Shown piece by piece: positions 53,142 through 61,717 of a DNA stretch of 64,000 nt. Position 1 is the first letter of the stretch. Each line of letters starts with the position of its first letter. The stretch is from Promicromonospora panici. GTDB taxonomy: Bacteria; Actinomycetota; Actinomycetes; Actinomycetales; Cellulomonadaceae. The stretch is from positions 1-64,000 of the forward strand of contig NZ_UWYY01000005.1 in assembly GCF_900608595.1 (NCBI RefSeq). Direction: 5' to 3'. The translations under genes and the position numbers were made by a program. The notes under the pieces were generated by a model. That model was not told the origin of the DNA, ran no database searches, and saw only the letters and a list, made by a program, of their open reading frames with translations.

Positions 53142-55184
53142 TCACTCGATGATGACCAGCCGCCTGGTCGGGCGGGTCAGCGCGACGTAGAGGTCGCGCT
53201 CGCCGCCCGGGCGCGCGTGCCGGATGCCCTCGGGGTCGGCGACCACCACGGCGTCGAACTCCAGGCCGCGCACCTGCGAGACCGGCACCACGCGCGCCGC
53301 GCCGTCCAGGGCCTCGGCCAGGCCGGGCGCGACGTCGTCCGCGGCCACCACGGCCACCAGGTCGCCGTTCGTCAGCTCCCGCGTCACCTCCTCGACGACT
53401 GCGGCGGCCAGGTCGCCGTCCGCCGCCCGATGCCGGGGCTCGTCCCCGTGCCGGACCGCGCGGCTCGGCGCCTGGTGCGGCGCGATGCGGGCGAGCAGCG
53501 GCGCCGCGGCCGCCAGGACCTCGGCGGTGGTGCGGTAGCAGACGGTCAGGGTGCGCACGTCGGCACGCTTGGCCAGGTCGCTGCCCAGCGCGTCGGCCCA
53601 CGAGCTCGTGCCGGTCGCCGGTCCGGCCTGCGCCAGGTCGCCGACCACCGTCATCGACCGGCCCGGGCACCGGCGCAGCACCGAGCGCCATTGCATCGGC
53701 GTCAGCTCCTGGGCCTCGTCGACCACCACGTGCCCGTAGGTCCGGGCGGGCGGACCGTTCAGCAGGTGCTCCGCCTCGTCGAGCAGCGGCAGGTGCGCGG
53801 TGGTCCAGGCCCCGGGGGCGTCGACGGTGCCCGCGACCGCGAGCTCCGGGTGCCCGTCCAGCAGGTCCAGCACCAGGTCGTCCGGCTCGAGCCGCGGCCA
53901 CGCGGCCTCGACGGCCCGCTCCAGGGCGAGGTCCTCGACGAGCTCGGCCCGCAGCGCGCCCGGGTCCAGCTCGGCCACGGCGGCGGCGTGCCCGAAGGTG
54001 CCGCCCTCGTCCGGGGCGAAGCCCAGCCGCGCCAGGTCCCCCGCCGCGGCCTTGTCGACGTTGACGCCGCCCGTGAGCACCTCGATGTCCTCGTCCAGCT
54101 TCGCGAGCATCACGCGGGCGCGGGCCTGCACCTCGTCGGCCACGAAGTCCACGACGAGGTCCTTGAACAGGGCCCTTGCCTGGTTGTGCGGCAGCCCGGC
54201 GCCCCCTGCTGTGGCCCGGGCCTCGGCGAGGTCGTGCTCGTCCAGCGTGGCCGGGTCGCCGTCGACCAGCACCGTCAGGGTGCCGCCGGGCGCCTGGTAG
54301 CGCCGCACGATGCCGGCCAGCTCGTCGGCCAGCCGCACGTCGCCAGCGGCCCGGCGCAGCTCGTGGCCCGCCGCGGCGGGCTCGTCCAGGCCGAGGGCGT
54401 CGGCGACCAGCCGGTCGGCCGTGCTCATCGCCACGTCGTTCTCGCCGAGCGAGGGCAGGACCTCGGCGATGTAGTCGAGGAAGCGGGAGTTGGGGCCGAG
54501 CACGAGCACGCCGTCGACCCGCGCCTCCTCGAAGCCCGCCAGCACGTAGGCGGCGCGGTGCAGGGCGACGACCGTCTTGCCGGTACCCGGACCGCCCTCC
54601 ACGACGGTGACGCCGCGGTGCCCGGAGCGGATGATCGCGTCCTGCTCCGCCTGGAGCGTGGAGACGACGTCGCGCATGCGGCCGGTGCGGCGGGCGCCGA
54701 TGGCCTCCAGGAGCGGGCCGTCCCCGACGACGTCGTGGGGGCCAGGCTCCGCGCCGTCCAGGATCTCGTCGCTGATCCGGGTGACCCTGCGGTCCTCCAG
54801 GCGCAGGTGCCTGCGCCGGTGCAGCCCCATCGGGTGTGCGGCGGTGGCGGCGTAGAACGGGCGGGCCGCGTCGGCGCGCCAGTCGACGAGCAGCTGGCCG
54901 TCGTCGTCGCTCAGGCCCGTGCGGCCGATGTGCAGCGAGCTGCCGTCCGGGCGGTCGATCCGGCCGAAGCAGAGGTGGTGCTCGGCGGCGTCCAGGGTTC
55001 GTGCCTGGCGGTTCAGCATGGCGACACGCACCTCACGGGTGTACGCCTCCTCGGGGTCGGTCGACGAGGTACGTACGGCGGAGTCGAGGTCGGCGCGGAC
55101 CCGGGCGGCCTCCCCGTCCAGCCTGGTGTACAGGGCGTCGACGTACTCCTGCTCGGCGGACTGCTCGATCTGGCGTTGCTGCAC
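53142..55184 (-). CDS. UvrD/HelD-like superfamily 1 ATPase
   Basis: 680 residues. A charged coiled N-terminal arm (EQEYVDALYTRLDGEAARVR) precedes an SF1 motor split by a ~250-residue insert: Walker A VEGGPGTGKTVVALHRAAY, VVVDEAQELTPMQW (II), VVGDLAQAGP (III) and VALTRPTRRLVIIE at the end (VI). This is the plan of actinobacterial HelD/HelR proteins, which bind RNA polymerase and recycle it; HelR also protects against rifamycins. GTG 55184 has GAGGAG 5 bases upstream. It is convergent with guaB1. Confidence 0.85.
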   Translation of the reverse strand: MQQRQIEQSAEQEYVDALYTRLDGEAARVRADLDSAVRTSSTDPEEAYTREVRVAMLNRQARTLDAAEHHLCFGRIDRPDGSSLHIGRTGLSDDDGQLLVDWRADAARPFYAATAAHPMGLHRRRHLRLEDRRVTRISDEILDGAEPGPHDVVGDGPLLEAIGARRTGRMRDVVSTLQAEQDAIIRSGHRGVTVVEGGPGTGKTVVALHRAAYVLAGFEEARVDGVLVLGPNSRFLDYIAEVLPSLGENDVAMSTADRLVADALGLDEPAAAGHELRRAAGDVRLADELAGIVRRYQAPGGTLTVLVDGDPATLDEHDLAEARATAGGAGLPHNQARALFKDLVVDFVADEVQARARVMLAKLDEDIEVLTGGVNVDKAAAGDLARLGFAPDEGGTFGHAAAVAELDPGALRAELVEDLALERAVEAAWPRLEPDDLVLDLLDGHPELAVAGTVDAPGAWTTAHLPLLDEAEHLLNGPPARTYGHVVVDEAQELTPMQWRSVLRRCPGRSMTVVGDLAQAGPATGTSSWADALGSDLAKRADVRTLTVCYRTTAEVLAAAAPLLARIAPHQAPSRAVRHGDEPRHRAADGDLAAAVVEEVTRELTNGDLVAVVAADDVAPGLAEALDGAARVVPVSQVRGLEFDAVVVADPEGIRHARPGGERDLYVALTRPTRRLVIIE

Positions 55185-55222
55185 CGGGTCTCCTCGTGGT
55201 TGGGCCTGGTGTCAACGCGAAC

Positions 55223-55242
55223 CGTTCCCGGAACGTTCCCGG
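55223..55242. promoter_or_regulatory. CGTTCCCGG repeat and palindrome upstream of helD-like gene
   Basis: CGTTCCCGG occurs twice in tandem (55223-55231, 55234-55242), creating the perfect palindrome GGAACGTTCC at 55230-55239. It lies 39-58 bases upstream of the GTG, next to TTGACA on the coding strand, so it is a candidate regulator site. I do not see the rifamycin-associated element known from Streptomyces helR genes. Confidence 0.4.
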
Positions 55243-55283
55243 CCTGCACCGCGCCCGGGCGTGGCGCGCGCATGACCTGCGGC

Positions 55284-55712
55284 TCAGGAATCCGCGGCCC
55301 GCTGCCCGAACGTCCCTGCGGTGACCGTCGCCCACGACCGCCGCACGATCTCCTCGAGCACGGCCAGGTCCACCGCCTCCAGGTCCTTCAGATACAGGCA
55401 GCCAACGCCGGTGGTGTGCGGGCCGAGCCGGGCCAGGAGGTCCGCGTGCGCGCCGACGCCGTCCGCGAGGTACACGGTGCTCGCCGCCTTGCGGGGTGCG
55501 AACGCCGCGGCGGGGGCATGCCCCGAGTGGCCGCTCGCGTACCGGTAGTGGTACTCGCCGAAACCGACCATGGAGGTCCCGAACATGCGCGGCGCCTCGC
55601 CCGTGACCCGCTCCATGAGGTCGCGCAGGGTCTGGGCGTCACGCCGCCGGACAGCGGGTGTCACCGCGGCGAGGAAGGCGGCGGGATCCTCGTCGGTCCA
55701 GGTGGTGGCCAT
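55284..55712 (-). CDS. DUF1801 protein
   Basis: 142 residues. WTDEDPAAFLAAVTPAVRRR, MFGTSMVGFGEYHYRYASGH and GVGCLYLKDLEAVDLAVLEE match the DUF1801 fold (related to YdhG/iron-chaperone-like small proteins). The ATG lies 5 bases after CATACT. It is divergent from the APH gene by 83 bases. The function is unknown. Confidence 0.85.
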   Translation of the reverse strand: MATTWTDEDPAAFLAAVTPAVRRRDAQTLRDLMERVTGEAPRMFGTSMVGFGEYHYRYASGHSGHAPAAAFAPRKAASTVYLADGVGAHADLLARLGPHTTGVGCLYLKDLEAVDLAVLEEIVRRSWATVTAGTFGQRAADS

Positions 55713-55795
55713 GGTCCAGTATGGGCATACCGGTACCGTTGACCGCCCGCCCACCAGGACCCCGCGCAGGACAAGCACAGGACAAGGAGGCCGCC

Positions 55796-56686
55796 GTGGT
55801 CGCCGCCGACCTCGACGTGACCGTCGACCTCGCCCGGTCGCTCCTGAAGGAGCAGCACCCCGACTTCGCCGACCTGCGGCTCGACCTGGTCGCGAACGGG
55901 TGGGACAACGTGATCGTCCGGCTGGGTGACGACCTCGCCCTGCGCCTGCCCCGGCGCGAGCTCGGGGCGGAGCTCATACGCAACGAGCACCGCGTGCTCC
56001 CGCTGCTCGCCCCGCGGCTGCCGGTCGCCGTCCCGGAGCCGGTGCGCGTCGGCGCGCCGAGCGCGGCGCTGGGCTACCCGTGGCCGTGGGGCGTCGTGCG
56101 GTGGGCCGACGGCGTGCCCGCGGCCATCATCCCTGCCGCGGAACGCACCGGGTGGGCCGAGCACCTGGCCCGCGTCTTCGTGGCGCTGCACCAGCCCGCC
56201 CCTGAGGACGCGCCCGGCAACAGGTTCCGCGGGATCCCGATCGAGGAGCGCCAGGCGACGTTCGAGGACCGTCTCACGCTGCTCCCGGAGCGGCTCCACC
56301 CGCGCGCCCGCACCCTGTGGGCCGAGGCCGTCGCCGCTCCCGAGTACGACGGCGTCCCGATGTGGCTGCACGGCGACCCGCACCCGGCCAACCTCGTGGC
56401 CGACGGCGGCCGCCTGTCCGCCGTCATCGACTTCGGGGACGTGACCAGCGGCGACCCTGCCTCGGACCTCGGCGCGATGTGGCTCACGTTCGACGCCGAG
56501 GGCCGACGGCGGTTCCGCCGCGTGGTCGACGCCGAGGCGCGGGGCGGAAGGGGCTGGGACGCCGGGATGTGGCGCAGGGCCCAGGGCTGGGCCCTGCTGT
56601 ACACGACCATCTGCTTCTCCTACCCGGACACCCACCCGATCATGGTCGGCGTCGGGGAGCACGCGGTGGAGCAGCTCTTCGGCTGA
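55796..56686 (+). CDS. Aminoglycoside phosphotransferase (APH) family kinase
   Basis: 296 residues, protein-kinase-like fold. The N-lobe has VANGWDNVIVRLGDDLALRL. The catalytic loop is WLHGDPHPANLVADGG (HxD with Asn), and the metal motif is AVIDFGDVTSGDPASDL. GTG 55796 has a full AAGGAGG 5 bases upstream. The family includes antibiotic and metabolite kinases; the sequence does not tell which. It is followed after 29 bases by DUF4241, which has its own -10 box. Confidence 0.87.
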   Translation: MVAADLDVTVDLARSLLKEQHPDFADLRLDLVANGWDNVIVRLGDDLALRLPRRELGAELIRNEHRVLPLLAPRLPVAVPEPVRVGAPSAALGYPWPWGVVRWADGVPAAIIPAAERTGWAEHLARVFVALHQPAPEDAPGNRFRGIPIEERQATFEDRLTLLPERLHPRARTLWAEAVAAPEYDGVPMWLHGDPHPANLVADGGRLSAVIDFGDVTSGDPASDLGAMWLTFDAEGRRRFRRVVDAEARGGRGWDAGMWRRAQGWALLYTTICFSYPDTHPIMVGVGEHAVEQLFG

Positions 56687-56715
56687 CTGTCAGTGGTGCC
56701 CGCTAGGTTCCTCGC

Positions 56716-57426
56716 ATGTCCTACTTCAGGCCCCTCTTCGCCCTCATGCCCGGCACTCCCGAGGGCACCCCATACCCCCAGACGGTGCACGACCTCGGCG
56801 TCCTGCGCGTGCCGTCGGGACGGGTCGAGGCGTCCGACCCGTACGTCACCCTGGGCGACGGCCTCGTGGCCACGGTGCCGCCCGGCTCCTACCCGGTGCG
56901 GGTCACGGTCGCCGACGTCTCGAAAGCCCGGGACGGCAGCCACCCGCGGGAGGCCTACTTGTCGCTGGTGATCTCCGACGCCGCAGCGGTCGCGGAGGTG
57001 CGACTCGTCTCACCGGACGGCGCCGAGCCGCCGACCGGCGACGAGTTCTACGGGGTCGGCGTGGACGCGGGGACGGTGGCGTTCGCGGACGCCGGGGCGG
57101 TCACCGCTTGCATGCCTCCCCGGGAGGACGACTGGTACGAGGACCTCTTCGACAACGGCACCGAGCGGTCCTGGTTCGCGCTCCAGGACGACCCGGGTCA
57201 CTACCGGCACGGCTGCGCCAACATCACCATGCCGCTGGCCACCGCCGGCGAGAACATCGTGCTCAGCCACTCCGGCTGGGGCGACGGCTTCTACCCGGTC
57301 GTCACAACCCACGACGCCGACGGGGCGCTCCTCGGTATGCACATCGACCTCCTGGTCGCCGGCCCGGAGAAGCCGGAGGACGACGAGGACCAGGACGAGG
57401 AGGTCCCTGTCACGATCGGCGCCTGA
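56716..57426 (+). CDS. DUF4241 protein
   Basis: 236 residues. The pattern VHDLGVLRVPSGRVEASDPYV near the start, VGVDAGTVAFADAGAV in the middle and HSGWGDGFYPVVTTHDADG near the end fits the DUF4241 family, often found among immunity or polymorphic-toxin-associated proteins, though no toxin is nearby. The C-terminus is very acidic (EDDEDQDEE). The ATG lies 6 bases after TAGGTT (56704-56709). Confidence 0.82.
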   Translation: MSYFRPLFALMPGTPEGTPYPQTVHDLGVLRVPSGRVEASDPYVTLGDGLVATVPPGSYPVRVTVADVSKARDGSHPREAYLSLVISDAAAVAEVRLVSPDGAEPPTGDEFYGVGVDAGTVAFADAGAVTACMPPREDDWYEDLFDNGTERSWFALQDDPGHYRHGCANITMPLATAGENIVLSHSGWGDGFYPVVTTHDADGALLGMHIDLLVAGPEKPEDDEDQDEEVPVTIGA

Positions 57427-57442
57427 GCTGACCGGGACGCGG

Positions 57443-58375
57443 TCAGAACCGCACGGCCGTCGTGTTCGCCCCGCACACCAGCACGGCCACCCGCTCCCCC
57501 GGCTCCGGCACGTAGGCACCGGACAGGAGCGCGGCCAGCGCCGCCGCGCCGCCAGGCTCGGCCACGACGCGGGCCGTCTCCCACAGCGAGAGCTGGGCCG
57601 CGGCGATCGCGTCGTCGGTGACCAGCACCGAATCGGCGACGAACTGCTGCGCGATCGGGAACATGAGCTGCCCCACCTGCTTGGGCGCGAGCGAGTCCGC
57701 GGCGATGCCCTCGGTCGGCGCGTCGACGGGCTCGCCCGCGGCGAGCGCCCGGTGCAGGGTCGGTGCGCCTTCCGGCTCGACGGCGACTATGCGCACGTCA
57801 CAGCGGAACCAGGCGGAGATGCCCCCGATCAGCCCGCCACCGCCCACCGCGACGAGCAGCGTGTCGAGGTCCGGCAGGTCCTGGGCGATCTCCAGCCCGA
57901 GCGTGCCCTGCCCGATGAGCGTCTCGGGCTGGTCGTAGGCGTGCACGGTCAGGGCGCCGGTGCCGGCGACGAACTCCTCGCTGGCGGCGAGCGCGTCGGC
58001 ATACCGGTCGCCGCCCACGACGAGCTTCGCGCCGTAGGAGCCGATCCGCTCGGCCTTGGCCGGCGAGGTGACGCTCGGCACGAAGATCGTGGCCGGGATC
58101 CCGAGCCGGGCCGCGGCGTAGGCGACGGCGGCCCCGTGGTTGCCGCCCGAGGCGGCGACCACGCCGGAGTCGGGCACCTCGCGGGTCAGGAGGTTGGTGA
58201 ACGCGCCGCGGGCCTTGAACGAGCCGGAGTGCTGCAGACACTCGAGCTTGAGCGCCACGGGGTGCGCGGGGCGGCCGAAGTCCGCGAGGTCCACGTCCAG
58301 AACGGGCGTGTGCCGCACGTGTGGGCGGATCACGGTCTCGGCGGCGCGGATCGCGTCGCGGGTCACGTCGGTCAT
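57443..58375 (-). CDS. Threonine/serine dehydratase
   Basis: 310 residues, fold type II PLP enzyme without a regulatory ACT domain, i.e. of catabolic TdcB/serine-racemase length. The PLP Lys is in SGSFKARGAFTNL, with ASGGNHGAAVAYAA and the phosphate loop VGGGGLIGG. It deaminates threonine or serine to a 2-oxo acid; racemase activity cannot be excluded. The start ATG overlaps the Nudix gene stop (ATGA), so it is the last gene of a three-gene unit. Confidence 0.87.
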   Translation of the reverse strand: MTDVTRDAIRAAETVIRPHVRHTPVLDVDLADFGRPAHPVALKLECLQHSGSFKARGAFTNLLTREVPDSGVVAASGGNHGAAVAYAAARLGIPATIFVPSVTSPAKAERIGSYGAKLVVGGDRYADALAASEEFVAGTGALTVHAYDQPETLIGQGTLGLEIAQDLPDLDTLLVAVGGGGLIGGISAWFRCDVRIVAVEPEGAPTLHRALAAGEPVDAPTEGIAADSLAPKQVGQLMFPIAQQFVADSVLVTDDAIAAAQLSLWETARVVAEPGGAAALAALLSGAYVPEPGERVAVLVCGANTTAVRF

Positions 58376-59058
58376 GAGATCCCCAGCTCCTTGGTGCGGT
58401 CCCAGTCCTCGGTCCAGCCGAGCTGGTCGAACATGGCGTCGAGCACGCCGGCGGTAAACCCCCACACGAGGTGGGTCAGGTCGCCGTCGTGCACGTGGAA
58501 GCCCGGGCCGCGCCAGGTCTGGTTGCCGCGGCGGGCCACGACGGTGAACCGGTTGGCGGGGTCCAGGAGGTCGGCCACGGGGGCGCGGAAGACGTGCGCG
58601 GACTCGGCGACGTCGACGACGTGGACGGGCGTGGGGCGGGCCCACCAGCCGAGCACGGGGGTGACGACGTGGTTGCTGACCGGCATGGGCAGCTCGTCGA
58701 ACGTGCCCAGCACCTCGATGCCGGCGGGGTCCAGCCCGGTCTCCTCGACGGCCTCGCGCAGGGCCGCGGTGACGGCGTCCTCCCCCTCGTCGGCGCGGCC
58801 GCCCGGGAAGGCGACCTGCCCGGCGTGGCTGCGCAGGGTCGCGGCCCGCGCGAGCAGCAGGACGTCGAGGTCGTCGGGCACGGCCAGGTCGTGGTCGTCG
58901 CGCTCGGCGGCCAGGTCGTCCAGCACCCCGAACAGCACGAGGACCGAGGCCGGGCGCGCGGCGTCCGAGAAGTCTCCTCGCGCATGCCGCCAGGGCCCCT
59001 CGAAGCCCCGCTCGGCGAGCGCGACCAGCTGCTTGCGTGCGGATGCCAATGAGCTCAC
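58372..59058 (-). CDS. Nudix hydrolase, CoA-pyrophosphatase-like
   Basis: 228 residues. A complete Nudix box (Gx5Ex7REVEETG form) lies near residue 85, starting VAFPGGRADEGED and ending REAVEETGLD. The preceding HAGQVAFPGG is typical of the NudL/CoA diphosphatase group. The start is GTG 59058. It lies between the hydrolase (35 bases upstream) and the dehydratase (4-base overlap). Confidence 0.88.
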   Translation of the reverse strand: MSSLASARKQLVALAERGFEGPWRHARGDFSDAARPASVLVLFGVLDDLAAERDDHDLAVPDDLDVLLLARAATLRSHAGQVAFPGGRADEGEDAVTAALREAVEETGLDPAGIEVLGTFDELPMPVSNHVVTPVLGWWARPTPVHVVDVAESAHVFRAPVADLLDPANRFTVVARRGNQTWRGPGFHVHDGDLTHLVWGFTAGVLDAMFDQLGWTEDWDRTKELGIS

Positions 59059-59093
59059 CGACCGACCTTAACCCCCGCCCACGACACTCCCGT

Positions 59094-59876
59094 TCACCAG
59101 AGGAACGACCGGATGGCGGTCGCCACCGCGGTCGGCCGGTCGCGGTGCACGGCGTGCCCGGCGCCCACCACGACACGCACCCGCACGCTCGGGTTGCGGA
59201 TCATGAGCTCGACGCCGGTGCGCGGCCGGAACAGCGCGCCGTGGGCGGGATCGGCCCCGAGCACGAGCGTGGGCACCACGAGGCGCGTGACGACGTCGGT
59301 GTGCCGCCACGGCCCGTTGTCGCGCAGGGTGTGCGCGACCGCGGAGGCGTCGGCGGCCTTCGCGGCGGCGGCCACCGCCACGGCGTCGCGCCGGTCCCAG
59401 GCCGTGTGCGCGGCCTGTACCGCCCGGGCCGACGGCGGGTGCGTCGCCAGGGCGATCTCCTCCTCGGCGCCGGCGGCGAACCGGTCGTCGGGGATGTCCA
59501 GCGCCGGGTCGAGCAGCACGAGGCGGCGCGTGAACCGGCGGTCGGCGTCGGTGGCCAGGGCCCCGAGCAGGGCGCCGAAACTGTGCCCCACCACGAGGTC
59601 CCAGCCGCTGCCGAGCGCACGGATGTCGGCGACGTGCTCGGCCAGCAGGTAGGAGTCGGCACGCGGGCTCGACCCGTGCCCGCGCAGGTCGGGGGCCAAC
59701 ACCTCGTAGCCCTCCTCGGCGAGCGTCTCGGCGAGCCGCCACCAGGTCGCCCCGGCGGACACGATGCCGTGCAGCAGCAGCGCCCGGCCCGGCCCGGCAC
59801 CCCAGCGGGTGGTGGCGAGCGCGACGGTCTCAGGTGGTTCGGCCGCGCCGTCGGGAACCTCGTGCCACATCACCAT
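59094..59876 (-). CDS. Alpha/beta hydrolase
   Basis: 260 residues. LLLHGIVSAGATWW gives the oxyanion loop, VVGHSFGALLG the nucleophile Ser (GxSxG), and VVVGAGHAVHRDRP the catalytic His. PDLRGHGSSP is the usual strand 4 region. The substrate is unknown. The ATG lies 6 bases after TACCCT (59888-59883), a leaderless layout. It is the first gene of the hydrolase-Nudix-dehydratase unit. Confidence 0.88.
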   Translation of the reverse strand: MVMWHEVPDGAAEPPETVALATTRWGAGPGRALLLHGIVSAGATWWRLAETLAEEGYEVLAPDLRGHGSSPRADSYLLAEHVADIRALGSGWDLVVGHSFGALLGALATDADRRFTRRLVLLDPALDIPDDRFAAGAEEEIALATHPPSARAVQAAHTAWDRRDAVAVAAAAKAADASAVAHTLRDNGPWRHTDVVTRLVVPTLVLGADPAHGALFRPRTGVELMIRNPSVRVRVVVGAGHAVHRDRPTAVATAIRSFLW

Positions 59877-59929
59877 GAACAGAGGGTAACGACCCGATGT
59901 ATACGGTCCTGAAACATCTGAACATCGTG

Positions 59930-60565
59930 CTAACCGAGCATCGCGCGGTCGGCGCCCCGCGCCACCAGCAGGGACCGCGCGGCCGTCAGGGCGCGCTCGT
60001 ACACGCCGTCGTCGCCGAGCAGGAGGGACCGGTCGTTCGCCGCGTTCAGCAGCGCGTTGATCTCGAACGCCACCTGGGCCGGATCGGTGTCGGCGGCCAG
60101 CTCACCGGCGTCGACCGCGAGCTGCCCCTGGTGCACCAGGTAGGACTCCCAGGACTCCTGCGCCGCGACGACGGCGTCGCGGACCGCGCACCCCTCGCGC
60201 ATGTCGAACTCCACCTCGACCGTGCGGAAGAAGCACCCGCCCCGGAACACCCGCGACCGGGAGTACTCGGTCCAGGCCACCACCAGCGCCCACAGGCGCG
60301 CCAGGCCTCGCTCCGCGGACCGGGCCGGGACTATCACGTGCTCGGTGTAGATCTCCGACGCCCGCTCCACGGTGGCGAGCTGGAGGTTCTCCTTGGACCC
60401 GAACAGCCCGGCGACCGCACTCTTGTTGACGGGTGCGGACGCCGCCAGCGCGCCGAACGACAACGCGTCCAGCCCGCGCACGGACGCCTCCTGCACCGCG
60501 CCGTCCAGCACGGTGCGGCGCGTGCGGTCGCCGCGGAGGCGCCGGCCGTCTGTCTGAGTCGTCAT
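59930..60565 (-). CDS. TetR-family regulator
   Basis: 211 residues. The N-terminal HTH is LSFGALAASAPVNKSAVAGL, followed by FGSKENLQLATVERA. The ligand domain resembles TetR_C_16/33-type proteins (RGGCFFRTVEVEFDMREG). The ATG at 60565 lies 7 bases after a TACACT box (60578-60573). A near-palindrome covers the -10/-35 gap. It precedes the hydrolase unit on the same strand by 53 bases and may regulate it. Confidence 0.87.
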   Translation of the reverse strand: MTTQTDGRRLRGDRTRRTVLDGAVQEASVRGLDALSFGALAASAPVNKSAVAGLFGSKENLQLATVERASEIYTEHVIVPARSAERGLARLWALVVAWTEYSRSRVFRGGCFFRTVEVEFDMREGCAVRDAVVAAQESWESYLVHQGQLAVDAGELAADTDPAQVAFEINALLNAANDRSLLLGDDGVYERALTAARSLLVARGADRAMLG

Positions 60566-60575
60566 GGTGAAAAGT

Positions 60576-60593
60576 GTACGACCGTTCGGATAC
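60576..60593. promoter_or_regulatory. Candidate TetR operator
   Basis: GTACGACCGTTCGGATAC overlaps the TetR gene -10 box. Its core CGACCGTTCG is symmetric at 8 of 10 positions and the ends are GTA/TAC. The position suits autoregulation. Confidence 0.4.
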
Positions 60594-60737
60594 CGCCGGG
60601 CCATTCGCCGCCCGCGCGGTGAACTCGGCGTGAACTCCTGCCAACATCACCACCCGGATACGCAAAACCTTCCCTGACCTGCAAAGACACCCGTAGGCTC
60701 ACGTCCGGTTTGTACCGGTTTCACTGAGGGGAAGACT

Positions 60738-61355
60738 ATGGCCTACGCGAGCGACCACGCCCTGGCGGCGACCGCTGTCGCCGCCCTGGCGGCCCTGTGG
60801 TTCACCTGGACGGTCCGGCACTCCGGTCCGTGGGGCCGGATCGTCCCCGTCACGGGGCTCGTGCTGGCCGGCGTCGTCGTGGCCGCCGGCGTCCTGACCG
60901 CCGTCGGCACCTGGCCCGACGGCACGGTGGTGACCGGGCGGGTCGTCAGCATCTACGTCGCGGCGCTCCTCGTCCACGGTGCCCTGACGCGCCTGTGCAC
61001 CGGGCTCATCGCGAGCAAGTACCGCCGGGCGGTGGCGGCGGCCAAGGACGAGGACAAGGCGGGTGTCACCGCGGGCAAGCCGCGGATCCACCTGATACCG
61101 ACGATCGTCGCCCTCTCCACGGCGATCCAGGTGGCGGTGATCGCCAACACCCTGGCGGTGCCCGGCCTCTACCTCGGCGCCGCCGCCGGGCTCCTGGCCG
61201 CCGTCCTCGCCTGGCCGCTCGGCTGGGCGCTGCGCACGGTCGTCCGCCAGCGCAGCCACCGGTCGACGGCGGCGCTCGCACACCCTCTGACCGGCCTGCT
61301 CACCGGGGCGGTACTGGTCGGCACCGCGGTGTGGACGCTCCTGCCGCCACCCTAG
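60738..61355 (+). CDS. Unknown multi-pass membrane protein
   Basis: 205 residues with about five hydrophobic segments (ALAATAVAALAALWFTW, VTGLVLAGVVVAAGVLTAV, IYVAALLVHGALTRL, LYLGAAAGLLAAVLAWPLG, LTGLLTGAVLVGTAVWTLL). A charged cytoplasmic loop (RRAVAAAKDEDKAG) lies in the middle. GAGGGGA precedes the ATG. No family recognised. Confidence 0.65.
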   Translation: MAYASDHALAATAVAALAALWFTWTVRHSGPWGRIVPVTGLVLAGVVVAAGVLTAVGTWPDGTVVTGRVVSIYVAALLVHGALTRLCTGLIASKYRRAVAAAKDEDKAGVTAGKPRIHLIPTIVALSTAIQVAVIANTLAVPGLYLGAAAGLLAAVLAWPLGWALRTVVRQRSHRSTAALAHPLTGLLTGAVLVGTAVWTLLPPP

Positions 61356-61417
61356 CCGCCGCGCGCCCTTTACCTGGAGGATCCGGAGAAGTCTGACGCC
61401 CTTCCTCCATCTTTTGC

Positions 61418-61446
61418 TTGACACCCGACAGAAGTCGCCATAGGTT
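61418..61446 (+). promoter_or_regulatory. Strong sigma70-type promoter of the laccase operon
   Basis: TTGACA (61418-61423), a 17-base spacer and TAGGTT (61441-61446) form the best canonical promoter in the window. Transcription would begin near 61453, leaving a leader of about 265 bases before the laccase start. Confidence 0.7.
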
Positions 61447-61717
61447 CGCAAAGCCACCTTGTGGCGCACAACACACATGCGAGCCATCCGAGGTCTTTCC
61501 GACAAAGGCGGCCGCATGGGTCATGAGGGCGTGGCCGTCGCCGCTGACGGTCGCGAGCCGATGTCCTTGGAGGGAACGACGATGTGGTCCACCTTCGTGA
61601 CAACGCTGTCAATCACGGCGTCGCCGCCAGCTTCGCGCGCCTGAGCCCCAGTCCCTCCTGATCCCTGCCTCGTCGGGACGGCTCGAACGCCTGCCCGGCG
61701 GTGTCGAACGGAGACAC
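61447..61717 (+). other. Long 5' leader of the laccase gene
   Basis: About 265 bases between promoter and laccase start. It contains small GC-rich hairpins (GCCA/TGGC at 61453-61465, CCGTC/GACGG near 61540) and a 20-codon frame with a strong ribosome-binding site near its 3' end. I could not match it to a known riboswitch class; post-transcriptional control is possible. Confidence 0.4.
61582..61644 (+). CDS. 20-residue leader ORF
   Basis: ATG 61582 is preceded by GGAGGG at 7-base spacing, one of the best ribosome-binding sites here. The frame encodes a Thr/Ser-rich 20-residue peptide starting [10 protein letters not shown] and ends 73 bases before the laccase start. Longer in-frame starts exist upstream. 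It could be a regulatory uORF or a small peptide gene. Confidence 0.35.
   Translation: MWSTFVTTLSITASPPASRA

Noticed and set aside
61447..61560. c-di-GMP (GEMM) or c-di-AMP (ydaO) riboswitch before the laccase
   Set aside because: A CGCAAAGCC fragment recalls GEMM, but the upstream half of that motif would lie in the promoter and the ydaO core is absent.
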